In this document: one piece after another, positions 16,808-25,323 of the stretch
Position numbering within the stretch: the stretch's first letter is position 1
Layout: the number at the start of each line of letters is the position of its first letter
Source: Deltaproteobacteria bacterium HGW-Deltaproteobacteria-6
Lineage (GTDB): Bacteria > Desulfobacterota > Syntrophia > Syntrophales > Smithellaceae
DNA length: 36,459 bases
Assembly: GCA_002840435.1 (NCBI GenBank)
Contig: PHAT01000005.1
Coordinates: forward strand, 1-36,459
Direction of reading: 5' to 3'
Notes under the pieces: generated by a model
What the model saw: only the letters and a program-made list of their open reading frames with translations
Told to the model about the DNA's origin: nothing
Database searches by the model: none
Position numbers and translations under genes: made by a program

Positions 16808-17227
16808 CAATAAGGGAGGTCCGACTTCCTTCTTAGTTTATTCACAAATTGACAATCTTGACGAAAATTCTTGAAATAAACACAATTCAAGACCGCCAAG
16901 CACACCGGTACGAAAACTCACATTTTGCAGCCAATTTTCCATTGACATATGAGATCGTCCGGTCCTATATGTCTTAAACAAGACATGCATTTTCAAATGT
17001 AGCATAGGTGCTGCCTAGAAAATGCTTTATTTTATGTATCACTAGAGCAAAATATACCTAGGTACTTTCAATGGACAGACATCATTGAACACAATGCTTT
17101 GGTTCAATGATTGAAAAATCATATTAAAATATAAAATGGCGAAGACTTTAATGAAATAACAGAAGATAATCATATAGAACCTCTACTTATAAACGCAACG
17201 CTGGTTGAAAAAAGGAAGAAGGTGCAT

Positions 17228-20200
17228 ATGGAACCTGTCAAGTCGCATGGCCTGTCTCTAATTTCCCCACATGAGGCAAACAACGCTCAAAATACAGAGC
17301 TTATGGATCTGACTAAGATTGCTTCTACTTTGCCACAAATTGAGAATCCAAGCATCCGGCGAGAAAACATTATCTCTACGCTTGCAGAAATGCTTAGCGC
17401 TGATACTGAGGTGATTATTGTTGATGGTCCCGATGGCATTGGTAAGACAACGTTACTTGCCCAGTTTGCTCGTGAATATCCTGATCACACTTTTAGCATT
17501 TTCATACGTTCGTGCAGTCGTTATGCTTACGACTCGGGAATGCTTATGCGAGACCTTTGCGACCAGATTGGCTGGGTTCTCAAGAAGGAGAATTATCGTG
17601 CTGAGAAGGAAGTTGATCCTACCCAGTTATTAAATACACGTCTCTATGATCTACAGCGGCACGCGAACTATGAACGCTCAACGTATTACTTTCTAATTGA
17701 CGGATTGGAAGAGATTCCTCAAGAGGATTGCCATGAGCGCGACATGATCCTTAAACTTTTGCCGTTCGGAATCCCGCGTTTCCGTTTCATCCTATCTGGT
17801 CCACAGGAGTCTCTGAATAATCTTACAAACAAAATCCGCAGAATTAGTCCTTTCAGATTAGTTGGGTTCAATTTTGAGGAAACCCGTCAATTCTTGAACG
17901 ATTTTGTAACAGAACGTTCAACATTAGAAGTGATTCACAAGATCTGTAAAATGGTGCCAGGAAATCTAGCGAGTGTCCGTCGTTTGCTGAAGGCAGGTAC
18001 AGCCATAGAGCAATTGCTGGATGAATTTCCTGATCATCCGCCAGATTGGTTTGAGGTTGAATGGCGGGTGGTAGAGAACGAAGATTATTTGCTACGCCAG
18101 GCACTTGCCATCCTTGCTTTTGATCGACGTTATCATTCAATAGCCTCACTTTCTCATCTCTGTAAAACAGAACCTGCGGAGCTGGATAAAAAATTAACCC
18201 GCTGTACTTTTGTTGAACGGAGAAACAATGGACAGCAGGTCGAGTTCGTTCATGATGTGTTTAAGCGTTTCGCTGCAAACCGTTTGTCCTCACTGAGACG
18301 AACTATCTTCGATATAGTTATCTCGGACTTATTGAACACGCCGGAAAGTGATGATGCCTTGACACACTTGCCCGGTTTTCTACAACAGGCAGGACGCTAT
18401 GACGAGTTGCTGAATTATCTGTCTCCGGAGCATATTGGCAATTTAATTGATTGCGGGGATTCTTGGATACCACTTCATCAGAAAGCCGAGCTTGGTGTAG
18501 AGACTGCCTTTAGCCTGGACCGCGACGGCGACTTACTAAGGTTTGGCCTTCAGCGAGCTACGATTGCGAGCATCGAGAGTTCTGAGTCGTGGCGTTCTGA
18601 GATCGAAGCATATGTTGCACTTGATGATTTTTCAGCAGCATATGCGTTAGTACAGCGAATGGTTACGAAAGAGGATCGTCTTCAATTACTATCAGTAATT
18701 GCCAGAGCAAAGAAAATCAAGAAATTGCCGATTGAGATAGAGTTGAATGACCAGATAGAGCAACTCTACCGCATGATTGACTGCGGAAGTCTAGGTGATC
18801 GCGGTATCGAAATTGCTTCAGACTTGCTTTATACACACCCAGAATTGGCTGTTGAACTTGTTCAAAAGTGCACTAATAAGGGGAATACTGAGGACAATAT
18901 TGATCTTGCATTGGGTATGCTTTCTTTCAGGGCGTTTGTGGAAAAAGGTAGTGGTATGTCTGGAATGGCATCAACTCAAGATGCCCTCCGCGCGAAGGTG
19001 AAAGATCCAAAGATTCAAAAGTTTATTAATACGATATCAATCTTATTTGGTGAATACAGTGCTGAAGGCGTAATAGCCGATGTCGATAAGTGGGAGAAGG
19101 CCGCCGACCGTATTTTTGTATTAAGGACATGGGCGGTCACCAACGTAAAACGACAAGATTCTGTAACAGTTATAGAATATGCGCTGAACACCATACTTCA
19201 AACAACAACGTACACTGCTAATGCCAAAGTCTACCAAGAACTGGCTTTGCCATTAATATATATTTCTGACCTTGAACGAGTGAAAGCGATCATTGGCAGG
19301 CTCGACGGATTGAAAGGCCTCATTCAATCGGCCGGTCCAACGGTGGAATATGTTAAACTTCAGGGTACGTTGGCAGAGGCCGAGGCACGTTATGACAAAC
19401 ATACTGCCATTGATCGTCTACTAGATTTATTCGTCTACGTAGATGCTCTGACAGAGCCTAGCACAAAACTAGTTGCATTTGCTGTTTTATCCCGAACTTT
19501 AAAGATAATCGACGAGCACAAACTGCTCGAGGTGGAAAGCGGTATACATGCCGCTGTGCTTGACGGGTTAAAGGCCATTGTTGAAGAAATTTTAACGAAG
19601 ACAGCAGATCATTATAAAGCTATCCGTCCAGCAATTGAGGCGTTGACACGTAGCGATACAAAAATTGCCTTGGAAGTTATTGACAGATTAAACACATTGC
19701 CACGAAGGGAGGCCGCGCTTGTCAGATTTATGAAAGCGATGGCAACTGAGTCTCCTTCTAACGCAAACTTTGCTGCCCTAAAGGAAGCTTATGGCAAGAT
19801 CAAGACTTCTCTCCTACGGACAAAAGCAACCCGTGTAACAATACGCGGATTGCTAAGTCGAAAGAATGAATTGGACTCATTTATTCATGAGATCATCTCA
19901 CTGCATAAATGGGTTACGGATATTCCGGATGCCGAGAAGAAGTGCCAGACAATATGCATGTTTTTTGATATTCTCTTCTATAATAAGAATGCTACTGATT
20001 CATTACGGGATACACTCCTAAAAGAACTTAGTGATACTTGGGACAAGATTGACGAGGGTTGGTCTAAGGTAGAATCTGGTTTCAAGATTGTCTCTATAAT
20101 GGCGAAGTTTTCTCAAGAAATAAGCCGTAATTTTCTGGCCAATACTATGAAGGCGCGAAATGATATTATTTTGGATTCAAATAACATGGCAATTAGTTAC

Positions 20201-22228
20201 ATTAGCTGCGTCCAGCTTACTATTCGCTGTTTTGGAGGCTTGATTAAGCGTAAAGTTTATATTGACGAAGACTTTGCAGATCTTCAGGTAATCATAGATA
20301 ACATACCATCTCTCGCTATTCGCGCGGTTGTTTGGAGTGACATTGCGTTAAAGTTTTTCGTCGCGCATGACATGGAACATGGGCAAAAAATCGTATCAGA
20401 GCGGGTTCGCCCCATCTTTGATTTTGACGTGCTTGAAAATGAAGAGATTCGCTGGCGGACTGTCACCACTGTTGCAGTGGCACTATACAACGCACACCAT
20501 AGTTCAGCAATACAATTAATTGACAACCTACCCATGCCTTACCGGGACGCTGCTTATGGAGATATCTGTTCATTTCTTATTGAGAACAAATTACCTTCCG
20601 AGCGTTATGATTCAGCAAGTAAACCTATATTTAAGGTCAATTATTTAACCTTTATAGATGTTTATGAAGTTCTGCAACACATGGAGGCGGACGATGTAAT
20701 ATACTGGTACTTAAAGTCTTTAGTTGATAACATCCAAAAACGTTTGCGGAGTGAATTCAGTAAAACTCAGATTTCCGAGATTATGCAAAAACTTCGAAAT
20801 CTCGTCGACGTGAAGTTTCAAAATCCCGACTACATTAAACACGAGGGTTATAAAATTCTGGCCGAGGCCCAAATCGCACGATTGGAACGCGACAAGAATC
20901 CATGGGAGGCTTTATCGTCGAGGGCGAGATTAATTCCCAATATAGCGGACAGTGCTCTTGTCCTGATGGGCATCGGTGAGGCAATGTCAGCGAAAGAACT
21001 GATTAAAGCCATTGCTTTGTTTACGGAGGCAAAAGCTTTAATCTCCCAAATATCTACTTTTGAGGATCGCTGTAATCACTATGAAACACTAGCCAAATTA
21101 TGTGCGGACATTGATAAGCCTCTAAGCAAAGATTGCCTAAGGGAAGCATGGAACGAGACATTGCCAATGGATGCAACAGAACTTCCAGAAACTCGACGCC
21201 GTATTATTGATTTTGCTCACAGAATAGACCCAGAATTCGCAAGTAGTTTAGCATCAGAAACCGATGATGATCCTGGACGGGAGTTTGCACGGGAACAGAC
21301 CAAGCAGCGCATTGAACTTCTTAAACGGCGTGAGCAGGTTGTTTCAGGTGAACACGATGCCTTGAAACCAGAAGAAAATAGTGCACAGCATATAGAATTT
21401 GCAAAGATGATGTTGGCTGGGCTTAACTCAAATCGGATCAATCCTTTTCATATTGACTTTACAAGACAGTATATTAAACAAGCTAGTCAAATGGAACTGT
21501 CCGGCGCTTTTGAGGTGCTCTCTTGGGTAATTGAAAATGCTGTCCGCCGATATTCAGATACTGATCAGGCAAGTACTTTGATACGACCTCTCTACGAAGC
21601 TTCACGCCTGTCGGCTGAACTTGCCTTCAGGATCGCGGCTCGTGTAAGGTCAAACATTGATTCAGGAATTTCAGCAGCGCGTCATACAGAAGCATCGGGT
21701 AATAATCTGATCCACTATGGAGAACGGGAAAAGGCATTGGCTATTCTCGAAGCTTTTGCATCCAAAGCAACTAATTTTATCAAGATCACCGATCCTTACT
21801 TCGGCCTCGAAGAATTGGAGTTGGTTAAATTGATTCGCGGAGTAAATTTAGCTGTTCCAATCTTCATCCTTACAAGCCGGAAACATCAACAGGATACCCG
21901 TATCCAGCAAGCATGGGATGATACATATCAATCGTATTGGCGTATGACTGTTTCCGATTCCGACCCCGGTGAGGTGACTATTATTATGATTGGCAAAGTT
22001 CCGACAGGTCAACACCCAATTCATGATCGATGGTGGTTGTCTGAAAATGGCGGACTCCGAATAGGTACTTCCGTTAAATCCCTAGGCTTCAAGCGCATAT
22101 CCGAGGTTTCTCCCATTTCAGGGACTGATTCGGCACTGCTTGTTACTGAGGTAAATCAATACATCAACGGTAGCGGAAACCTTAAACATAACGGTGACCT
22201 TTTGAGACTCTCATCCTTCAGGCTATGA
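17228..22228 (+). CDS. STAND-like NTPase with a C-terminal PLD-like domain
   Basis: This is a 1666-residue protein. The NTPase has Walker A GPDGIGKTT (67-75) and Walker B YYFLIDGLEE (153-162), with a winged-helix-like segment to about 380 (VEFVHDVFKRFAANRL). A very long alpha-helical repeat region follows (about 390-1500). The C-terminus has ITDPYFGLEELELV (about 1520), IFILTSR, HDRWW (1599-1603) and GLRIGTSVKSLG. The 'DPYF ... HDR ... G-S-x-x-x-x-G' order is that of PLD-like phosphodiesterase domains with a non-standard HKD motif. A STAND sensor carrying a C-terminal nuclease-like or lipase-like effector is the likely reading. The ATG at 17228 follows AGAAGG; a GTG at 17222 is in frame. Defence role inferred. 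Confidence 0.85.
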   Translation: MEPVKSHGLSLISPHEANNAQNTELMDLTKIASTLPQIENPSIRRENIISTLAEMLSADTEVIIVDGPDGIGKTTLLAQFAREYPDHTFSIFIRSCSRYAYDSGMLMRDLCDQIGWVLKKENYRAEKEVDPTQLLNTRLYDLQRHANYERSTYYFLIDGLEEIPQEDCHERDMILKLLPFGIPRFRFILSGPQESLNNLTNKIRRISPFRLVGFNFEETRQFLNDFVTERSTLEVIHKICKMVPGNLASVRRLLKAGTAIEQLLDEFPDHPPDWFEVEWRVVENEDYLLRQALAILAFDRRYHSIASLSHLCKTEPAELDKKLTRCTFVERRNNGQQVEFVHDVFKRFAANRLSSLRRTIFDIVISDLLNTPESDDALTHLPGFLQQAGRYDELLNYLSPEHIGNLIDCGDSWIPLHQKAELGVETAFSLDRDGDLLRFGLQRATIASIESSESWRSEIEAYVALDDFSAAYALVQRMVTKEDRLQLLSVIARAKKIKKLPIEIELNDQIEQLYRMIDCGSLGDRGIEIASDLLYTHPELAVELVQKCTNKGNTEDNIDLALGMLSFRAFVEKGSGMSGMASTQDALRAKVKDPKIQKFINTISILFGEYSAEGVIADVDKWEKAADRIFVLRTWAVTNVKRQDSVTVIEYALNTILQTTTYTANAKVYQELALPLIYISDLERVKAIIGRLDGLKGLIQSAGPTVEYVKLQGTLAEAEARYDKHTAIDRLLDLFVYVDALTEPSTKLVAFAVLSRTLKIIDEHKLLEVESGIHAAVLDGLKAIVEEILTKTADHYKAIRPAIEALTRSDTKIALEVIDRLNTLPRREAALVRFMKAMATESPSNANFAALKEAYGKIKTSLLRTKATRVTIRGLLSRKNELDSFIHEIISLHKWVTDIPDAEKKCQTICMFFDILFYNKNATDSLRDTLLKELSDTWDKIDEGWSKVESGFKIVSIMAKFSQEISRNFLANTMKARNDIILDSNNMAISYISCVQLTIRCFGGLIKRKVYIDEDFADLQVIIDNIPSLAIRAVVWSDIALKFFVAHDMEHGQKIVSERVRPIFDFDVLENEEIRWRTVTTVAVALYNAHHSSAIQLIDNLPMPYRDAAYGDICSFLIENKLPSERYDSASKPIFKVNYLTFIDVYEVLQHMEADDVIYWYLKSLVDNIQKRLRSEFSKTQISEIMQKLRNLVDVKFQNPDYIKHEGYKILAEAQIARLERDKNPWEALSSRARLIPNIADSALVLMGIGEAMSAKELIKAIALFTEAKALISQISTFEDRCNHYETLAKLCADIDKPLSKDCLREAWNETLPMDATELPETRRRIIDFAHRIDPEFASSLASETDDDPGREFAREQTKQRIELLKRREQVVSGEHDALKPEENSAQHIEFAKMMLAGLNSNRINPFHIDFTRQYIKQASQMELSGAFEVLSWVIENAVRRYSDTDQASTLIRPLYEASRLSAELAFRIAARVRSNIDSGISAARHTEASGNNLIHYGEREKALAILEAFASKATNFIKITDPYFGLEELELVKLIRGVNLAVPIFILTSRKHQQDTRIQQAWDDTYQSYWRMTVSDSDPGEVTIIMIGKVPTGQHPIHDRWWLSENGGLRIGTSVKSLGFKRISEVSPISGTDSALLVTEVNQYINGSGNLKHNGDLLRLSSFRL

Positions 22229-22669
22229 TTGATAAATTTGGCTCAAATAAGATGGATACTCAATTTGTAACGTCTTGACTTTTCAATGTCGTTTGTTAGG
22301 TAGGTGAATGATGTAAATAAGACCGATACGGAAAAAAACATCGATGATGACTTTTTCCGTAATGTTCTTCCTGAAAGAGAGAATACTATTTTCTCAAATC
22401 ATAATCATCAACTTTTATAAATGCTAACCATCAAACAGTGGTAGGTGGACACGATAGCCAGTGCAGGTTATTTTCTTAAGTAGTACCGGTTGAACTCTGC
22501 GACAAAAAAACATCAACCTCGCTTGTTCACTTCAATAAATAATGGATAATCTCTCAGGACAATCAAAGGCGTTTACTCATAGGTGAATGCGGCAATTTTG
22601 CTACAAGGAGCAAAGACTCAATTTGGACTTGATACATATTTCCGGGTAAGGCCAGTTGGATTATGCTAT
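22229..22669. other. Gene-free spacer after the second NTPase
   Basis: No convincing gene was seen. An inverted repeat ACGGAAAAA/TTTTTCCGT (22328-22360) lies 100 bp after the NTPase stop and could be a weak terminator, though no T-run follows it. A repeat copy was looked for here; only the short ATTGATAA at 22226-22235 and TTCTTCCTGAAA near 22365 recall it. Confidence 0.4.
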
Positions 22670-22882
22670 ATGATTAATATGAATAAAGACGATCTTAATT
22701 ATGAAAGGCTGTTACAGAGAGCCATCGATGTTTTTGGTGACGAAGAAAAAGCAAAGCAATGGTTTTCTTCTCCCCAAAAAGCACTTGGCGGAAAAACGCC
22801 CCTTGAATATTCAGAAAGTGATGTTGGAGCGCAGGAGGTCGAAGATCTTCTAGGCCGTATAGAATGGGGAGTATATTCATGA
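22670..22882 (+). CDS. Short MbcA/ParS/Xre-type antitoxin (toxin-binding domain only)
   Basis: About 70 residues match the C-terminal toxin-binding domain (DUF2384) of MbcA/ParS/Xre antitoxins: RAIDVFGDEEKAKQWFSSPQKALGGKTPLEY, then DVGAQEVEDLLGRIEWGVYS. The usual N-terminal DNA-binding part is missing. The start is uncertain: ATGs at 22670, 22679 and 22583 are all possible and none has a strong RBS. These antitoxins neutralise RES-domain NAD-degrading toxins, but no RES gene is adjacent. It may be a free-standing short antitoxin or the leftover of a degraded pair. Confidence 0.75.
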   Translation: MINMNKDDLNYERLLQRAIDVFGDEEKAKQWFSSPQKALGGKTPLEYSESDVGAQEVEDLLGRIEWGVYS

Positions 22883-22962
22883 TCATTTTCGGCGCGCCGA
22901 AATCGGGGAGTGTTGCTTATGAACCGGTGGATGATTTCCACCAGTTCCCCTTTGAAAGTTAA
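22879..22962 (+). CDS. Possible 27-residue ORF overlapping the antitoxin stop
   Basis: An ATG overlaps the previous stop (ATGA, 22879-22882) and opens a short frame beginning MIIFGAPKSGSVAYEP and ending at 22962. The overlap is what would be expected of a coupled partner gene, so this may be the start of a toxin gene cut short. Equally it may be chance. No family is recognisable. Confidence 0.25.
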   Translation: MIIFGAPKSGSVAYEPVDDFHQFPFES

Positions 22963-23008
22963 ACATCCTGCCGCTTTTACAACCGTGTTTGCCGGCACAG
23001 GATAATTT

Positions 23009-23478
23009 TCAGACTGCACCTGCGCGTTTCTCAATGACGGCCATTATCTTTTCAATGATTCCGAAGCTTCCGTGCGCTTTTTTGAAATCGTCCATCAGGA
23101 CTTGCGCGGCCGGAATGATGTCGCCGGACATTTCCTTCAATGTTTTTAAAACAAGACTTGATTTGATAGCGACGGCTTCACCCAGTTTCTCCCAGTGTTT
23201 CTGCCGTATCCAGGACGGCCTGTTCTCGCCGCCTATCCTCATTGCCGACTTCTCAGCCAAATCCGGATAGACCTGTGTGCAGATCAGATCGTAAAAGGGC
23301 GCGAGGCGCGGGCCTCGGTCAGTAAATATCATGGCCAGATTCTTGGCGTGTGCATCGGCGTTGCCAATCAGGAAGTTGAAAATCGCCCATTGCAACAGGG
23401 CCATACGGTCGGCGGCGGGGCGTATGCGATGGCTTCAAGCAATAGTTCATCTTGTGAAACCTTTCCTTTTTTCCCCAT
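23009..23478 (-). pseudogene. hipA: Broken HipA-family kinase remnant
   Basis: Residues read from 23404 to 23009 match the C-terminal lobe of HipA Ser/Thr kinases: FNFLIGNADAHAKNLAMIF (the catalytic/metal-binding N-x-D-x-H-x-K-N segment) and LAPFYDLICT. HipA is about 440 residues; here about 130 remain and the N-terminal kinase lobe is missing. Upstream, an ATG at 23478 with an AAGGAG RBS (23485-23490) opens a different frame (MGKKGKVSQDELLLEAIA) that runs into the HipA part out of frame. This indicates an internal deletion with frameshift. A non-functional toxin is the likely result. Confidence 0.75.
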
Positions 23479-23499
23479 TTATTTCTCCTTCATTGCGCT

Positions 23500-23540
23500 T
23501 TTTATGCAATCTGAATTTTGAACTTGCAGATTGCATAAAA
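23500..23540. promoter_or_regulatory. 14-bp inverted repeat upstream of the hipA remnant
   Basis: TTTTATGCAATCTG (23500-23513) and CAGATTGCATAAAA (23527-23540) are perfect arms with a 13-nt spacer, directly upstream of the RBS at 23485-23490. A smaller palindrome ATACTT-AC-AAGTAT follows at 23565-23578. hipBA promoters carry inverted-repeat operators for the HipB repressor, so this is probably a surviving operator of the lost toxin-antitoxin pair. Confidence 0.5.
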
Positions 23541-23651
23541 CTACATAATCACATATGATATTGAATACTTACAAGTATGCTGCGTTTGAAACGTTAAGAA
23601 CGCCGACTTTTAGGGGTGGATAATGAACCTGGAATCCTCACCTTGAAAAAA

Positions 23652-23705
23652 GCCCCTAGGCTCGGACATACCCTGAATAAGTTGGGTAAGCGTACTGCCA
23701 GGGGC
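23652..23705 (-). terminator. Terminator of the minus-strand short antitoxin gene
   Basis: Read on the minus strand, GCCCCTGGC pairs with GCCTAGGGGC, an inner TACCC/GGGTA stem is present, and a T6 run follows (plus-strand A6, 23646-23651). It lies 11 bp after the gene ending at 23717. Confidence 0.65.
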
Positions 23706-23716
23706 GCTATAAACCA

Positions 23717-23905
23717 TCAAGATACGATACCGTGCTCGATTCGTACAAGTTCCGTCAAGACCAAATCAATACCGATATCGGTTTTCATCATTTCCATGGG
23801 TGTCTTGCCGCCAAGGGCTATGACTTCCGAGTTAAGCCATTCTGTGCAGGCATTGGGATCTTCAAAAACTTCTTCGCATCTTTTCATCACATGAGTAATA
23901 TCCAT
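23717..23905 (-). CDS. Second short MbcA/ParS/Xre-type antitoxin
   Basis: This 62-residue protein has the toxin-binding domain signature (VFEDPNACTEWLNSEVIALGGKTPMEMM, then DIGIDLVLTELVRIEHGIVS) and clearly resembles the protein encoded at 22670-22882. It has its own promoter, a good RBS (AGAGGA) and its own terminator, so it is a complete single-gene transcription unit. It lacks the HTH needed for DNA binding and no RES toxin gene is adjacent. A free antitoxin that neutralises toxins encoded elsewhere is a reasonable hypothesis. Confidence 0.82.
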   Translation of the reverse strand: MDITHVMKRCEEVFEDPNACTEWLNSEVIALGGKTPMEMMKTDIGIDLVLTELVRIEHGIVS

Positions 23906-23936
23906 GTTAAATCCTCTTGCTGCATTAATTTTCTGT

Positions 23937-23964
23937 ATTATAGCAAAAACTGAGATTACTTCAA
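23937..23964 (-). promoter_or_regulatory. Promoter of the 62-residue antitoxin gene
   Basis: On the minus strand, TTGAAG (23964-23959) and a perfect TATAAT (23942-23937) are separated by 16 nt, 31 bp before the ATG. Confidence 0.65.
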
Positions 23965-24025
23965 ACTAAATTAGCTTGTGTTTAAATAATCGGCGCCGAA
24001 GGAATAATCTCATTTTACCATTGCA

Positions 24026-24142
24026 TCAGCTGCATGGTTTTGGGTCACAAACATCGCCAATACCATCTTTGTTGCAGTCTCTATACACCGTTTTACATTG
24101 GCCTAATGGGATTAAAAGTATTGCAGGCAGTTTTTTTCGCAT
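24026..24142 (-). CDS. Micro-ORF with a thrombospondin-type-3-like motif
   Basis: A 38-residue frame begins MRKKLPAILLIPLGQC and contains DCNKDGIGDVCDPKPC, which closely matches the calcium-binding type-3 repeat pattern (DxNxDGxGDxCD). The N-terminus looks like a short lipoprotein signal. No RBS is visible. It is probably a shrunken remnant of a larger secreted protein rather than a working gene. The rest of 23965-24277 shows nothing. Confidence 0.35.
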   Translation of the reverse strand: MRKKLPAILLIPLGQCKTVYRDCNKDGIGDVCDPKPCS

Positions 24143-24277
24143 GTAACACTGTGGCTGTCTCAATCAGTAGCTTTTATTTTACCCGTGTAGACGTTGGGGC
24201 TGAAAGATAGAGGCATACAAGTATTCCAGTTAGTAAGGACGCTCACTCGAACAGATTATGTAGCATTTCGAAGTTTA

Positions 24278-24619
24278 TTAAATATGCGGATAAAGTCCCC
24301 GAAGGACAAAGAATAATTGTCGCAGGTCATCCTCTGATATACCTTTTACAATTTTCGTCATTCGGGCTTCAATATCTTTTCGATTTGTAGATTCATGTTC
24401 AAAACGGAACAACTCATAAAGTTCAACATCCAGTGCTTCAGCAATTTTTTCCAGTGTTTCAAAAGAAGGATTTTGCAGACCGCGTTCAATTTCACCCACA
24501 AATTTATAACTGATGTCTGCTTTTGAACCTAACTTTTCCTGAGTCAAGCTTTTCGAAATTCTTATCTCGCGAATCCTCCGGCCAAGAAGTGATCTTTTAT
24601 TATTTCGTTTATTTTCCAT
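24278..24619 (-). CDS. XRE-family transcriptional regulator
   Basis: The 113-residue protein has an N-terminal XRE/Cro HTH (about residues 11-68: LGRRIREIRISKSLTQEKLGSKADISYKFVGEIERG, then PSFETLEKIAEALDVE). A short C-terminal helical tail (ISEDDLRQLFFVLRGLY) follows, probably for dimerisation. This SinR-like layout is typical of small regulators of mobile elements and toxin-antitoxin loci. A perfect inverted repeat 44 bp upstream of its start is the likely operator. It is divergent from the gene at 24837 and may control both. Confidence 0.88.
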   Translation of the reverse strand: MENKRNNKRSLLGRRIREIRISKSLTQEKLGSKADISYKFVGEIERGLQNPSFETLEKIAEALDVELYELFRFEHESTNRKDIEARMTKIVKGISEDDLRQLFFVLRGLYPHI

Positions 24620-24662
24620 TTAGGAACTATAGAAGGTCTTTTATTCATGATAAACCCTATAA

Positions 24663-24691
24663 TGGTGTTAATTTATCTTTACATAACACCA
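24663..24691. promoter_or_regulatory. Probable operator between the XRE gene and the 24837 gene
   Basis: TGGTGTTA (24663-24670) and TAACACCA (24684-24691) form a perfect 8-bp inverted repeat with a 13-nt spacer in the divergent intergenic region. The spacing of arm centres is two helical turns, as expected for an HTH dimer. On the right side TTGAAC (24789) and TATAAA (24810) may be the promoter of the plus-strand gene. Confidence 0.55.
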
Positions 24692-24836
24692 ATAGTAGTC
24701 TTTAAAATATAAACACATAATAAACATGGTAGGTCTTCGATTCAATACACTGAATGCCAGGGCTAAATATAAAAATCGATACCGTAGGTTGAACTGTAAA
24801 TAACCAGTATATAAAAAAGCATAAGTAGGAGAAAAA

Positions 24837-25286
24837 ATGAAAATTTTTTTTGAGGTTCAAAAGAATTGGGAAATTAATAAATTCCATTTGGGAGGCACGG
24901 AAATACTAAATTATCTGCTCGTCGAAATTAGTACAAATGGAAATATATTTCTCATTGATGCAGAAATTGAATTAGAAGACGGTGAAACTCTTGTGAACAG
25001 ATATATTTTAGGTTCAGTTATTGACACCCTGAATTTTATTAATCAACCTGGAATAAAGGATAGCAAAATAGCTCTTATATCTACACGTCGCGATAACAAA
25101 GGTGAATATGGAATTTCTGATTTGGTAGAAATCATTGAGGCTAAAGACAAAACAGGCAAGATTGCTCATGTTCTGCGCTGTAAAAACGGAAGAACATATA
25201 TAGGTTCTCTACTTGAAAATATTGACGATGAACTTAACCTAACTGACCATAAAACGATTTACCAGAAAATTCTGACAAAAGAATAA
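24837..25286 (+). CDS. Unknown protein
   Basis: This 149-residue protein has a good RBS (TAGGAGA) 4 to 10 nt before the ATG. It has mixed alpha/beta character, no signal peptide and no transmembrane segment. Segments that stand out are NYLLVEISTNGNIFLIDAEI and HVLRCKNGRTYIGSLLENID. I do not recognise a family. The codon use is AT-rich like the neighbouring XRE gene, and the shared intergenic operator suggests it is regulated by, or is a partner of, that regulator. Confidence 0.65.
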   Translation: MKIFFEVQKNWEINKFHLGGTEILNYLLVEISTNGNIFLIDAEIELEDGETLVNRYILGSVIDTLNFINQPGIKDSKIALISTRRDNKGEYGISDLVEIIEAKDKTGKIAHVLRCKNGRTYIGSLLENIDDELNLTDHKTIYQKILTKE

Positions 25287-25323
25287 AAAGATAATAATGC
25301 TTTTTGAGCAGATAATATTAAAG

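Noticed and set aside
22200-22376. A possible fifth repeat copy after the second NTPase.
   Set aside because: Only ATTGATAA and TTCTTCCTGAAA match, with wrong spacing, and the alignment would extend into the NTPase coding sequence.
22699-23034. Minus-strand frame opposite the short antitoxin gene.
   Set aside because: It overlaps the well-supported antitoxin frame; only its upstream part (22883-23008) has any coding look and no family could be named.
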